From Bryoerythrophyllum caledonicum (taxonomy: Eukaryota > Streptophyta > Bryopsida > Pottiales > Pottiaceae): 64,000 nucleotides of DNA. Location of the stretch: assembly GCA_963971425.1 (NCBI GenBank), contig OZ020524.1:6496417-6560416 (forward strand), written 5' to 3'. This document shows, one piece after another, positions 32,841-43,892 of this stretch (the first letter of the stretch is position 1; the number at the start of each line of letters is the position of its first letter). The position numbers and the translations under genes are program-made. The notes beneath the pieces were generated by a model. That model saw nothing but the letters and a program-made list of their open reading frames with translations. It did not search any database and was not told where the DNA came from.

Positions 32841-34538
32841 GAAAAACCTATCATAAAGGGTGTAGGGCTAAAGTCACAAGCGTTCTCTTGCTGCCTAGTG
32901 CCGATTTGGCTTTGGCTTTGGATAGCTAATGATGGAATGTGATTGTTGACTTCTCCAACATTCCAAGGCTCTTAAACTTTTAGAAGTCGGCCTTATGGTT
33001 TGATAAAAAGAAGTATATATGTTATTACTACATACCTCTCACAGATATCTCAAATACCGGACAAATATACTTCTTTTGAGAGGTTCACAAGGTAAAATAC
33101 TTTGAAAACTTCATGACACGTCCATACCATAATGTGTTCATATATTATGATTGAAAATTCTACATTGGAAACTTAAATTGACTTTTATTGATAAAAATAT
33201 ACTATTTTTTACGACTTCTAAATTAGGGCTTGATGTTGATTTTTGCTTCAAATTCTTATTCAACCTTCTACACCGTACAAAATTCTATCTTTGACACATA
33301 ATATGTTCCTGAAAGAACTTAATTTTTCCATCATTTTCTTCAAAATGAGTTTTTCTTGCCCTGATTGAACATATATATTGCACAATATATATGGTATATT
33401 TTCAGCCTTTGTAGTATGGAATATGCTCCATGTTTATTATGGATATGCCTAATGAAATCAATACATGTGTCCTGTCAACACGAAGTCCAAAAAATTGGTA
33501 CCTTGTCCAAGCTATCTTCCATTAACCTAACATTTTATTGGCCACAACCTCTTCACATTTTTTCAACTTATGGTCAAGTTGTGCCAGTATTTGGCACCTT
33601 GCTTGAATTTTTTGGCTTTTTTGAGTTGTTTTGTAAGTCATTGTTTGGAATAATGTTACCTTTACTATGAGTTGTTTGCACTAATTTATTGGGAGAGGTA
33701 AAAGAGGTGACGGCTTTGCTTTTGGATTGGATTGTTGAATAAGTACAAGCATATTGTTGTATGCTTCCGTCAGGCTGAATGCGTGAAGATAAACATGAAG
33801 AAGAACTAAGTAAATTCTAGCCTAAAATGCATACTCCACACATAAAATTGCTATTGAATATTATCATGAACATGTTGGACTTATATCTAAAAGCACCTGC
33901 ATGAATCAAAATGCCTACATCGGAGCATGTGCTCAAATAAAGTGGTATGCAATGACATTGCAATATGTATCCTTATTAAAACTATCCCCTAGGATGAAGT
34001 TTGCCAGCGAGCTTTGAATTTGGTTGCACTTGGGATTTGTATCAATGATCAGCATTTTGAAAGAGAGACTTGTCTACTGAAGCATGCTAAGTCATTCATA
34101 TTGGTTATGATATTTTTATAAGCATGGTCCTAGATCATTGTTCCTCATTTGTGTAAACACTCGTCCAGTGCTCAAATATAATCTCAAAGATTGGAAACAT
34201 AACTTCACATACATCGGTTGTGATCTTTCACAATCAAGCCGCCTGAAGGATCTAGTGTGTCACGGTGAATGCCTGGTAATTGCAACGCAACCGAGTTCAC
34301 GACACATAGAACCGGTAGAATTTACGATGCTAGAACAGTTTGGTGAATGTGCGGGGTAAAGTGCCGACTCTTGGTAGAAAAGCGCCAACCAATGGCCAAT
34401 CACCACCTTCCGGAGAAGATCTCCAGGGCCGCACCAACCCCAACAACGGACCATCTATGCTGCAGGTTGCAGGCCCACATGATGGCTTTGAAGGTATGGT
34501 GGCACATCTTCTCCTCTCCAACGCCGCTCCTCCACTAG
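32841..34538. other. Unassigned DNA with one unrecognised open frame
   Basis: AT-rich to about 34.1 kb. An open frame at 34138-34356 (+) encodes LKDWKHNFTYIGCDLSQSSR and then LVCHGECLVIATQPSSRH, which looks compositionally like real protein, but I do not recognise it and see no start context or partner exon. It may be a transposon fragment. Confidence 0.3.
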
Positions 34539-34735
34539 TGTTGAGAACCGGTGGAGATGCTCTAAAGCAATCTTGCGAAGAGATTTGATGGACACAATTA
34601 TGGTCCTAAGCCAAATGGTGGGTCTCGGTCAAATAGTGGTCTTGAATTGTTGTACTATATATATACAATATCCATGTGATTAATATATAGTTTCTTTGGC
34701 AAATTCCACACACGTTCTTCCGTTCTACACCTACA
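34539..34735 (+). mobile_element. Possible short LTR fossil (Ty1/copia-like)
   Basis: The segment starts TGTTGAGAACC, carries a TATATATA promoter-like core and ends in TTCTACACCTACA, the general form of a short copia-type LTR. No flanking duplication or paired LTR is visible in the window, so this is only suggestive. Confidence 0.25.
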
Positions 34736-34906
34736 ATGACAACGACATGCAAGGAAGCAGCTTCACCTTAAATCTGGGTTGCAAGAAACAACAATGTCCG
34801 CGATCCATGCCACGAACACGATACAAAGTCCATCACCAACGGAGATCAAAGGCATCATCACACTAAGCCAGCCATTGTATATCAACAACATCACTCCTCA
34901 TCCTAA

Positions 34907-35276
34907 GGGCATCTTCAATGCACACACGCAATATCCACCCGGAACCGCAACGTTAAGTGAGGTGTAGCGAGCATGAGGAGAATTTGGGGAAGGATGAAGG
35001 GAAGAACGTCTCAACACAGCATGACCCTGTACAAGCGCTTCACACTTTTGACATGGCAGCAAAAAGGAACGGAGTCAATGCCTAAAGTTTTGGCTCTTTT
35101 ATTTTCAAAGAGATGTTCACAGTTTGAAAGGGTGGCAAATGTAGCCTGTGGGAGGCCAAACTTAGCGAGCCTTCAAATGTTCAGGGTTTGTTTATGGGTG
35201 GGTTGGGGTGGGGTTTGGTTCTAACCTTGAAAGGTCAATGCCGAAACCTTATCTCAAGGATGCATTGAGGATGCTC
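34907..35276. mobile_element. PIF/Harbinger-type MITE, 370 bp, TAA duplication
   Basis: The ends are GGGCATCTTCAATGCA and the complement of TGCATTGAGGATGCTC, flanked by TAA at 34904-34906 and 35277-35279. The 3-bp TAA/TTA target duplication and GAGCATC-type ends are typical of Tourist/PIF elements. A similar element lies at 37112-37599. Confidence 0.8.
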
Positions 35277-36100
35277 TAAACACATAAGTAAAGGGAGGAT
35301 AAGTTACGTCACGACAGCTCGTAGACTCACATGACGACCGTACGAGGCTTTATCTCCCAGATACGGTCCCTAAAAGTCCGGGTCGGACTCCTCATGCCCA
35401 TACGAGTTTCATGGTAAAATCTGATATGGTTTCTGACCAAACCATTTCGTTACCCTTTACTAATTTACCTTCTTAACCATAGAATTTCCACAACATTCCC
35501 ATTGCGTTTCCAATGAGTTCCCATGTTGTTCCCCAAAGTTCCCCATAGTGTTCCCAAATGTGTTCCCCAACGTTCCCCATCGGCCCCAACACATTCCCCA
35601 TTTCCAAAGAGTTCCCAGAGCTTTTACACTCGAAACCAATTTATTCTTTTAAAATTTTCTCCAAACCTACCTTTTGGGGCCACCACCAATCGTTGGGGCC
35701 CGAAACGCAGGCTCATCCACACACATGTGCGTGAGCTTAAAACATCCCCACCCGTACCTGGCACTGGTCGATGCCGAGGTGGAGGATTTCTCTTCAGGCC
35801 CACCGCTTCGCAGTCTTGACCAAGCGGCGTCGCCGGGCGGCCTCCCAACTTGTCTCCGTGCACTCCGTTGCATGGAGCTCAACGGGCGGAGCTGCAAGCC
35901 CGGTCTTCTGCAATTGGGCAAAATTGACCTCTTTAATGGCGTCTTAATGGCATATTTCTCTGGATAAGCTTGCAAATTACATTCACTGTAGCAGATTTCT
36001 GGTAATTTTCGAGCATATTTTGGTAATTTTTGAGGTTCGTGGGTGTTGTAGAGTGTCGCTTCCTGTGTGTAGTTTATTGTGCGTGTCTAGTGTTGTAGGG
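35277..36100. repeat. Dispersed 'GTTCCC' repeat and adjacent GC-rich segment
   Basis: About 35460-35720 consists of degenerate GTTCCC(C/A)A-type units followed by AATTTATT...CCTACCTTTTGGGGCCACCA. The same arrangement, inverted, occurs at 59460-59770. The GC-rich DNA at 35700-35970 has overlapping ORFs on both strands but no recognisable product. Confidence 0.5.
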
Positions 36101-36599
36101 TTTTGTTTTTTTCTTCTACAATTTCTTGAGAAATCATTATGGCGGCGGGAACCAAGGGCGTGCTTTATAGTACTAAGAGAGGAAGAAGTTCAAAATTGCA
36201 AATCTTTCTTGCATGTCTCACAAGATCGGATTGTTCACAGTGAGTAGTGCCTGATTAATTTTTGGAAGCGTATTAAAGACCATTTCAATGAGAATCGATT
36301 GGAGGGAGATCGACCAAGACGGTCATTGGAGACAAAATTTGGGATCATCAAAACGGTTGTTAGCCTGTTGAGTAGTTGCTATTCCTAATTTCATACTCAA
36401 AAGTTAGGGTTTTGTAAGACATACGAATTGATAAGCTTCAGATTATGAAATGACCTCAAATTGAACAATTTCAGTTGAAGGATCTTTAATCCAACGGTCT
36501 AAGTCTTGTTGAGTCTTGTTTTACACATTCTTTGTATGTGACGTAGTACAATATGTTTAGTAAGAATTACACCTTTTGGAATGAGGATCTTCAACTACT

Positions 36600-37830
36600 G
36601 TGTTTCAGTCTAGGTTTAGGTTCAATCAGAAGCGATTCATGTGTTCAAAACGGCACTATACGTGTAGAATTAAAAAACTAATTGCAGTTTATCATGTCTT
36701 AGAGCTATTGTAAGAGGATTTTTCATCTAACATGTTTCATTTGGAGTCGCTTTCATATCCGTGGATCACACTGTAGATTTTAAAAAATCTGTGCTTACAA
36801 TTTAGCATGAGTTACACCTCTAGATTGAAGTTTCTCCAACTAACATATGAAAACTAGTAAATCCGTCTGGACGTAGTTTTCATATCCGTGGTTCAGACTA
36901 TACATTTTTGTAAGCAGAGTCAAATTAATCATGACTTACAACTCTAGATTGAAGGTTTTTCAACTAACATGGCTCATTTGAAGGTCGTTTCAATTTCCGA
37001 ATCGTGTCATGTTCAAAAAGACACCATAGGTGTAGAATAATGTGGTTCATAGTAAACTGGTTTGAAGAGCTTCCAATTAACAAGGTTAATTTCTAGGTTT
37101 AGCAAAGCTTAGAGCATCCCCACCCCTAACGGGGAATTTTCCACACTAGGGGAGAGAGGTGCCGAAGTTTGAGGGGACGGGAGGGAGGTTATTCTCTTCC
37201 CCGTACCCGTCTCCAAATTGGCCACTCCAGAAGAACGCCAACGCCCGACGCTGACGTCGCAGTTGGCCGCAACTTGCCAGATTTTTTTTGTTTGATTGTT
37301 TTTGTTTTTTTTTGTTTTTTTTGTCACGCAGCTATGTGTGGCCACAGCCAGTTCTAGCATGCCACATGACAGGCAGGGAGTGGGTGGCCATGATGCCAAA
37401 AGTTGACGGGGCCCCAGGGAACTGTTGGAGTTCCCGTCAACGGGGCCCAGGGAACTGTTGGAGTTCCCGTCAACGGGACCAAAAACTCCGAAACCCCACT
37501 CCGCTTCCCCGTTTTGAGGCATGCAGTGCGGCGGGACCTCCGCCTGGCCACTGCATTCTTGTCGTTTTGGCGGGATGTAGTGGCGGGATGGAGATGCTCT
37601 TAGCACCTCTAGAATAATGCTTTTTCAACTAACATGTATGATTTGGAGGTCGTTTCAATAGCTGAATCGGGTAATGTTCAAAACGACACCATATGGGTCG
37701 GTAAATTAGTTAAGCATGACTTACATCTCTGGTTTCAAAAGCTTCCAACTAAAAGGTTCATTTTGACTTCATAGCAAAACTTAGCACCTTTGGATTGAAG
37801 GTATTTCAACTAACATCTTTCTGTGATGAA
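36600..37830. repeat. Degenerate tandem array with roughly 130-210 bp unit
   Basis: The words CACCTCTAGATTGAAG, TTTTTCAACTAACATG, CATTTGGAGGTCGTTTCAAT and GTTCAAAACGACACCATA recur in the same order several times. The array is interrupted by the MITE at 37112-37599 and continues after it with AGCACCTCTAGAATAATGC. Confidence 0.7.
37112..37599. mobile_element. PIF/Harbinger-type MITE, 488 bp, TTA duplication
   Basis: The ends are GAGCATCCCCACCCC and the complement of GGGATGGAGATGCTC, flanked by TTA (37109-37111 and 37600-37602). Inside, CAACGGGGCCCAGGGAACTG and GTTGGAGTTCCCGT occur twice in tandem. Inserted into the tandem array around it. Confidence 0.85.
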
Positions 37831-38640
37831 CATTGCACTGCATGCAAGTCAGTGGATCAAACGGTCAAGATGTGTTGAAGGATGCGCGCGAGCTCTACAA
37901 ACAGAAGACGCCTAAGTGTAGGGAGTTTCGATATGAGCACTGTTGGTTGGTTTTGCGTGATTATCCAAACTGAGCAAACAGTTGGAGTGTGTCAAAATCT
38001 CCCAAGTCAAAGAGGAAGAGACCCGAGGAGGCTACCACGGATTCAAGAAGTCCAGATGTTTCAACTAGAGAGGAATTAACGGACGTCGGTGACGGGAGTG
38101 GTGGAAATGTCGGTTGTCAATGTAAAGCAAGACCTGGAGGAGTGAAGGCGGCTAAGGAAGTACAACTGCGAGTGAAGTAGAAGGAGGGTGTTGTTTATGC
38201 ACAAGCAGTAGCGACACAAAAGATTGCCGACGCTCTAATGTTGAAGGCCCAAGGTTTAGTTGATCAAAACCTTGCCATGCTCATGCAGTTTGATGAAAAA
38301 AATTTACCAAACAAGGAGGACTCAAAGACCTACTTCTGGTTGAAGAAAAAGCCAAAATGCAGAAATTTGAGAAGTACTTGGCAGACGAACGTCAACGCCA
38401 AAAAGACCTCGAGGCTCTCTTTGAGCGTGAGCGCAAGAGTAAATCCATTGAACGTGTAGCTGAAGAGGAGCACGACAATGCAGGCAAAGATGAGGACGAG
38501 GAAGACGGATTGCGCGGCGAAGATGAGGATGGTGGACTATGCAGTGAAGACAACCATGGTTGGCTGGAGGAGACAGAGGAGCCTGAAGTTCAAATCCTAG
38601 GGTCTAAGGTGCCCTTGACGTTTCAAAGCCTAAAGTGGTA

Positions 38641-39569
38641 ACGGTCTACAACAACGGAGACGGTCATGGTAAGTCGTTGGTTAATACTCGGCTTATTTAA
38701 AATCCAAGTTGTTTCAGTGATAGAACTTTTTTTTAATTTTTCATGTTTAGACCAAAGGTGGATGTTGTATGTGTCTGTTCATGGACAATTTTCATTTTTG
38801 TGCCACAATGAAAAGAAAGGACGTTGAATTTGAATTGGGTCATGTTTCTTGCAAATGTTATTTCCGGTGTTTTTCTTAATTTTTGAAATTTCGCTATTTA
38901 ACATTTTCTTTTTGTTTAATTTGTTTACCATGTATCCATGACTGCACCTTCTCTTTTATGCGATGCCATGGAATGTCCTTGATCTGCTTATGAGGTCATT
39001 CAGTTATTTAAAATTTCACTTTAGCTCAAAATGTTATTTTTGGTGATTTTCTTTTTATCTCAAATTTTGCTTTGTTATGCTTTCTTTTGTTCAAGTTGAT
39101 ACCAAGTACTCAAGATGATAGCAACGGCAATTTGATGTGATGCCATGCAATGTCCTCAGTCTACTTATGAGCTCATTTAGTTGTTTAAAATTTCACTCTA
39201 GCTCAAAGATTTGCCTATATGGATTGAAAGATTTATGTGTTTTAAGTAGAGAGAACGGTTCATTTTCTTCACTATGCTAAGTGAAAAAGTAAACTTTGAC
39301 TTCATTTGGTGTACAAATTTCTCACTACAAAAGGTCTAAATTAATTACCATCAAGTCAAGCATGATGTTTTCTCCTTTTACACAAATTTTTAGAGGTAGA
39401 AGTAGGGTATTACATATTCCTAAAATTGTGCAAGGAGTTAGGGTTTGAACGTTTTATTTTTTGTGAACTTCATATTTTTTACAATTCAAATCGATACAGT
39501 CAATAAGAAACTTTGCATCACATTTTGCAGTTGAAAAAATAGAGAGTGAATTATACAAAATTCTCTAAG
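38641..39569. repeat. AT-rich DNA with dispersed repeat 'R2', copy 1
   Basis: No gene. The stretch 38830-39200 has two tandem copies of a roughly 190-bp unit (GATGCCATG.AATGTCCT..GTCTGCTTATGAGCTCATT). From 39200 to 39560 is R2 (GATTGAAAGATTTATGTG, GTGCAAGGAGTTAGGG, TTTTGTGAACTTCATATTTT), also found at 41260-41620 and 44190-44520. Confidence 0.5.
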
Positions 39570-40458
39570 AACACGCAATTAAGCAATTATGCACTTGGCC
39601 TTTTAAAAGTGCACTTAGTAACAATGGCGGCCAATGCGTTGAAAAAATCCAATTTGTTTTTTTTAATTCTTGTTTTTAGAAATAAAATTTAAGATCTAGG
39701 AACAATTTTCCATATAACCAGAAATGTTAATTCAACAAGCTTTTTTCTGGCATTTTTGACAAATTCAATATTGAACTTGGTTAAAATTTGATGAATATTT
39801 GTTTCACATTCAGCATTATGTTTTTGGAAAGAAGCTTGTCAAGTACTATACAAAATATGCAATTACGTAAACTTGAACACTATACAATAAATGCCAATCG
39901 ATATGAATATATTACATGTAGAACATGATACATAAGAGGAAGGAAATTAATATAATGCGTATATTCTTGTACTTGGTGATGTAATCAATCAATGGGAAAA
40001 ACCTCTCGGATTTATTGGTAATTTGTCACTAAACATCTTACATTACCCTTACAATATACTACTCTTGCACATACCCTACATGCCAATTACCAATTACCAT
40101 ACACTCATTGTAGTATCTTCCTCTACTACATATCATTCAAGGCTGCTTGCAACTGGTCGTTGTCAATTGCTTTGGTTTGCATTGCAATATATTCTAATAT
40201 GCAAGCCGTAGCGGACCGAAGGATTCAAATCTTGCTTTCAACTTGCGATCCGAATACATTTTACCTTTTCGTCCGGAAAGCGCGAGTCATCGTTCTTTCT
40301 CTATCCATAAAAATTGCATGCCTCATTCTCTATCCAGCTGTGGGTCCACATGAGGACTCCTAGAATGTATCCATGCAATTTGCATACCGTTGTGCGGTGC
40401 GCCTTGTTTTGTCAACATTTTCCCCTCGCATGATGGGCCACTACCAACAAACCTTTAT

Positions 40459-40695
40459 CTAATGACTCCTTTGATTTATCCCATCTTCAATCACCTTCCC
40501 TACATGGAACGGTACACCACCTTCAACCTCAGCTCTATCAACGCTTAAGGCTACAAATTGTCCACAATTGTTATCAGATTGTGGATTGAATGGTGGAAAA
40601 AGGTCGTGATTAACTTCATTCCCTGCCCCTTCTTCGACTCGTTCCTGAACATGGTTGTGTTCCGGTCGTTGCGCCCCACGCACCGCTTGATTCAA
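40459..40695 (-). pseudogene. Coding remnant inside element B, unknown family
   Basis: The open stretch contains NNCGQFVALSVDRAEVEGGV and then PFHVGKVIEDG, which looks like part of a conserved transposon-encoded protein that I cannot name. Similar coding flavour continues toward 40110 on the same strand with stops between, ending in the IAMQTKAIDNDQLQAALN tail. Confidence 0.4.
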
Positions 40696-41814
40696 TGGTC
40701 TATGAAGACCAAAGTATCCGAAACATAGTTATCCAAAACATGGTTATCCAATATATCAAAAAGGAATGCTTTGAAGATTTATAAGTTTTCTGTACTAGAG
40801 AAAGTAAAGTTTTTCCAATCCCTTGCTAGAAAACATTTGACTCTAATTTAGAATTTCAATTCACACAAAAGACAATAATTATTTTCTAGTCAATTCTAAA
40901 AGTTTTATTTTTTCCTTTGTGTGTATGGAAAATCTTGACAACAATAGAGACTTCTAACAAAACTCATAAGTCCCCATTATTAGGTATGAACTAACTTTCA
41001 AACCATGATTGCAAATACGATAAATTGAATACCTCCAAAAACTTGTTATGAAGGGCATATGCATATTGAAATTTCAATTAACATAAGTATCCGCTGGAAT
41101 TAACCCCTAAAATCCTAAGCGTTTTTTCATCAAGAAAACACCCCAAAATTGCCACAACGAAATAGTGGCAAAAGCATCAAATTTTGACGTCTCATTTTGG
41201 ACTTCCAACTATAAGATCTCAAAGCATGCATCTATATAAAGTCACCATACTTTTATGCTGCAATCCACCGCACGGATAGAAACATAGTATTTGAAATTTA
41301 GAAAATGGTTAATTTTCTTTCTTGCATTTTGTAGGTCAACAGACTTTGACTTCACTTGGTATCAAGTCTTTGCACTACACAAGGTCTAATTTGTTTACAA
41401 TTGTGTTCAGCATGATGTTGGTTTTATATTCTCCAATTTTTAGGCATAGAAACGGAGTGTAGCATATTCAAAACAATTGTGCAAGGAGTGGAAGTTAAAA
41501 TCTTTTGTAAAATTATGATTTCACGTTTTATTTTTTTGTGAACAAAGTATGTTGTAGTATGATAATCCAAACGGATGATAAAAAGGTTTTCACCACATAT
41601 TATGGTTTAATTTTTTTTTAATTTTTTTTTTGAAGATCTCTGGTTTTATGTATAATATAAGTGCTCAACATGTGTGAAAATGTTTAACTTGGTTTAAAAT
41701 GTTCTTTTTACATCAAATCCTAGATCTAAAGACCCCAAATCTCGAAACCCTAATTTATAAAACCCTAATTCTAGCGGTGCCGCCGTTTCCATATTTGGAA
41801 AACTGACCTCAAGG

Positions 41815-42437
41815 GTGTGCGTACGCGGGGGTGTCTTAGGTGGTTAGGGTTTCAAGTGCGCAAGGATAGTCGTGTCCATGGTGTGTTAGGGTTTCAAGAT
41901 GAGGTGTTAGGGTGTTAGGGTTTCGCCATGGGGTGTTAGGTTGTTGCTCTACGCAACGAGGCTGCTCCACCTCGCAACTAGGCTGCTGCACCTCGCAACT
42001 AGGCTACTGCACCTCACAATTGGCTGCTGCTTCTGCTCCTTGTGCTAAGCCTGCACGACCTAAATCCAAATAGCAGCCATGGGCTGTTGCGGCGTAGCTT
42101 GAACAACCGCCCCCTCCCTACACCAAATCTTCCTCCTCACTTGGTCGTCTTGCTCTCCGCGTGGTCATTCTCCTCGCCGTCCTTGCTTGATCGTCTTCCT
42201 CGCCATCCTCACTTGGTCGTCTTCCTTGCCGTCCTCGCCTATCGTCGACTTCCTCGCCCTCACCCACCTTCCTTCCCTCCTAGCCGCCACCTCACGCCTC
42301 ATCAGAACCCTATCTCTCTCTTCTAGTTCTAATCTCACCTCTCCTTCTAACTCTAACCCTCTCTCTCCATCCCCTTGCGCTCGTTGTCTCTCCCTCTCCC
42401 TGTCCCTCTAAAACTCCCTGCGTACGCACACCCCTCA
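41815..42437. repeat. GC-rich central block of element B
   Basis: It is bounded by GGGTGTGCGTACGC and its inverse GCGTACGCACACCCC. Inside are GTGTTAGGGTTTC units, CTCGCAACTAGGCTGCTGC units and CT-rich sequence. It corresponds in position to 28858-30227 of element A but differs in content and length. Confidence 0.55.
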
Positions 42438-43479
42438 CGTCCTTGGTCCACCACCAGGATACCCGGATGGTACCATGCCTTGCTCATACCTTGTTGTGAT
42501 GATACCCTGCCCGGCAAATCATCTGGAGTTGCTACGGTGTAAAGGGGAAAAAAGAAAAAGAAAAAAGTTTTTTTTCCATAGATTTGGGCAAAACGGAAAC
42601 GCCTATAACTCATTTTTGACAATGCAAAACAACTTGAAATTTTTTTTCCTTATAGATTGACTTTGGAGGTATCATTCACATATTTTTTCAGATTTTTTTC
42701 ATTTTTTCTCTTTTTTCTAAAAATCGTCAAAAGTTGCTGAATTCACCGCAGTGAAGATTTGCAGAAATTCTTCCGATTTCCTAGATTCTAGCTCTAGCAC
42801 CAAATCTGAATTTGAGTCATTAAAATGAATTTTTTTGATATTGAGTCCAACTAATGAAATGAAGTTTATGAAGCTTAGTTTCCATTCCAAGTTGAATTTT
42901 TTTGGCATTTCATCCGTTGTTTTTCATCCTCTTTTTTCATCCTCATTTTCATCCATTGTGGTTTTCCATCTACTATGGTTTTCATCCGCTGGTTATCATC
43001 CTCTTTTTCTATTTTCATCCCCATCAAGATTTTTGTTTTCAACCACCGTACGTATTTCATGTAGGAAACAATTTACGATGTGAATTTAAGAAAGAAAGAG
43101 CTGGATGTTGTCTTTCATTATACAGAGGCGTACACCGTATTGACAATTATATATGTGTTCTGATCATGGTGAAGTTGCTTGCGCGTGGCATCATGGCACC
43201 ATCGCTTCCAGTCAACGTTATCCTTGGGAGCAATATGGTTCGTGGAGCGCGGTGGACGCGGCGTTGAAGCTAGTATTGTGGCCATGGAACACGTTGCGGG
43301 AGTCGTTGCAGGAGTCGCTTTGCCACAAGATGATGAAGACTCTTGAGTCATACCGTACCTGGACATACATGATGTTTAGATGACTAGTATAGTGTGATTC
43401 ATATGTTCGCTTTAGAGATGGTATGTTTAATTATAGTATATGATATTTGTAGTATTCAATATTTATATTCTGTATGTAT

Positions 43480-43500
43480 ATATATATATATATAATATAC
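43480..43500. repeat. Short (TA)n microsatellite
   Basis: About ten TA units in AT-rich DNA within element B. Confidence 0.8.
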
Positions 43501-43892
43501 AGTGCTAAACCACACACTTTATCATTGTATTGCGTACATTATCATTATATCTCCTAAAACAAATTGTATTTGTAGCACGACACTGAAAATCATCTCATGA
43601 AACAAAATGTGTATAAATAGGTTCTTATAAATACATGGTCAATGTAATTTTGTACATGGAATAAGAACAAAATGCCATAATCATATATTATGCATAATAG
43701 TGAAAAGTATTCACTTAATATGTACACATCAAGAAACCAATATTTAATGAAATTGTTACAAAAACATAACAAAGAAGATATAGGGATTTCCTAATTTAAT
43801 TTTTTTCAAAACACATTTCCGCTCAAAATCTTGTTATTATTGAGCACCAAATAGCGCACTTGGCCAAGTGCATAATTGCTTAATTGCATGTT

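Larger units (their letters stand above)
36100..38640 (+). pseudogene. PIF/Harbinger ORF1 (Myb/SANT-like, NAM-associated type), decayed
   Basis: Block one (about 36160-36372) reads EEEEVQNCKSFLHVSQDRIV, then FWKRIKDHFNENRLEGDRPR and SLETKFGIIK, the trihelix-like DNA-binding domain that PIF/Harbinger elements encode beside their transposase. Block two (about 37850-38640) reads DVLKDARELYKQKTPKCREF, EHCWLVLRDYPN, a basic KSKRKRPEE segment, GVKAAKEVQL and a coiled-coil, acidic tail, as in plant ORF1 proteins. The 1.45 kb between them is a tandem array plus a MITE, presumably an invaded intron. In-frame stops (for example directly after SFLHVSQDRIVHSE, after LRDYPN where Trp is expected, and after QLRVK) and a later frame change show it is dead. 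The matching transposase remnant lies at 46520-47808. Confidence 0.65.
39570..43892. mobile_element. Unclassified TIR transposon family, element B (4323 bp)
   Basis: It begins AACACGCAATTAAGCAATTA and ends with the inverse (TAATTGCTTAATTGCATGTT). TAAG flanks it on both sides (39566-39569, 43893-43896), a perfect 4-bp duplication. Its left end matches the right end of element A beyond the TIR (AAAAGTGCACTTAG, GGCGGCCA), so B is inverted relative to A. Minus-strand coding remnants near the left end read FVALSVDRAEVEGGVPFHVG (40459-40695) and, further downstream on that strand, a tail IAMQTKAIDNDQLQAALNDM equivalent to the one in A. These are probably pieces of the family's own protein. A GC-rich block (41815-42437) is bounded by GGGTGTGCGTACGC and its inverse. 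Confidence 0.75.
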
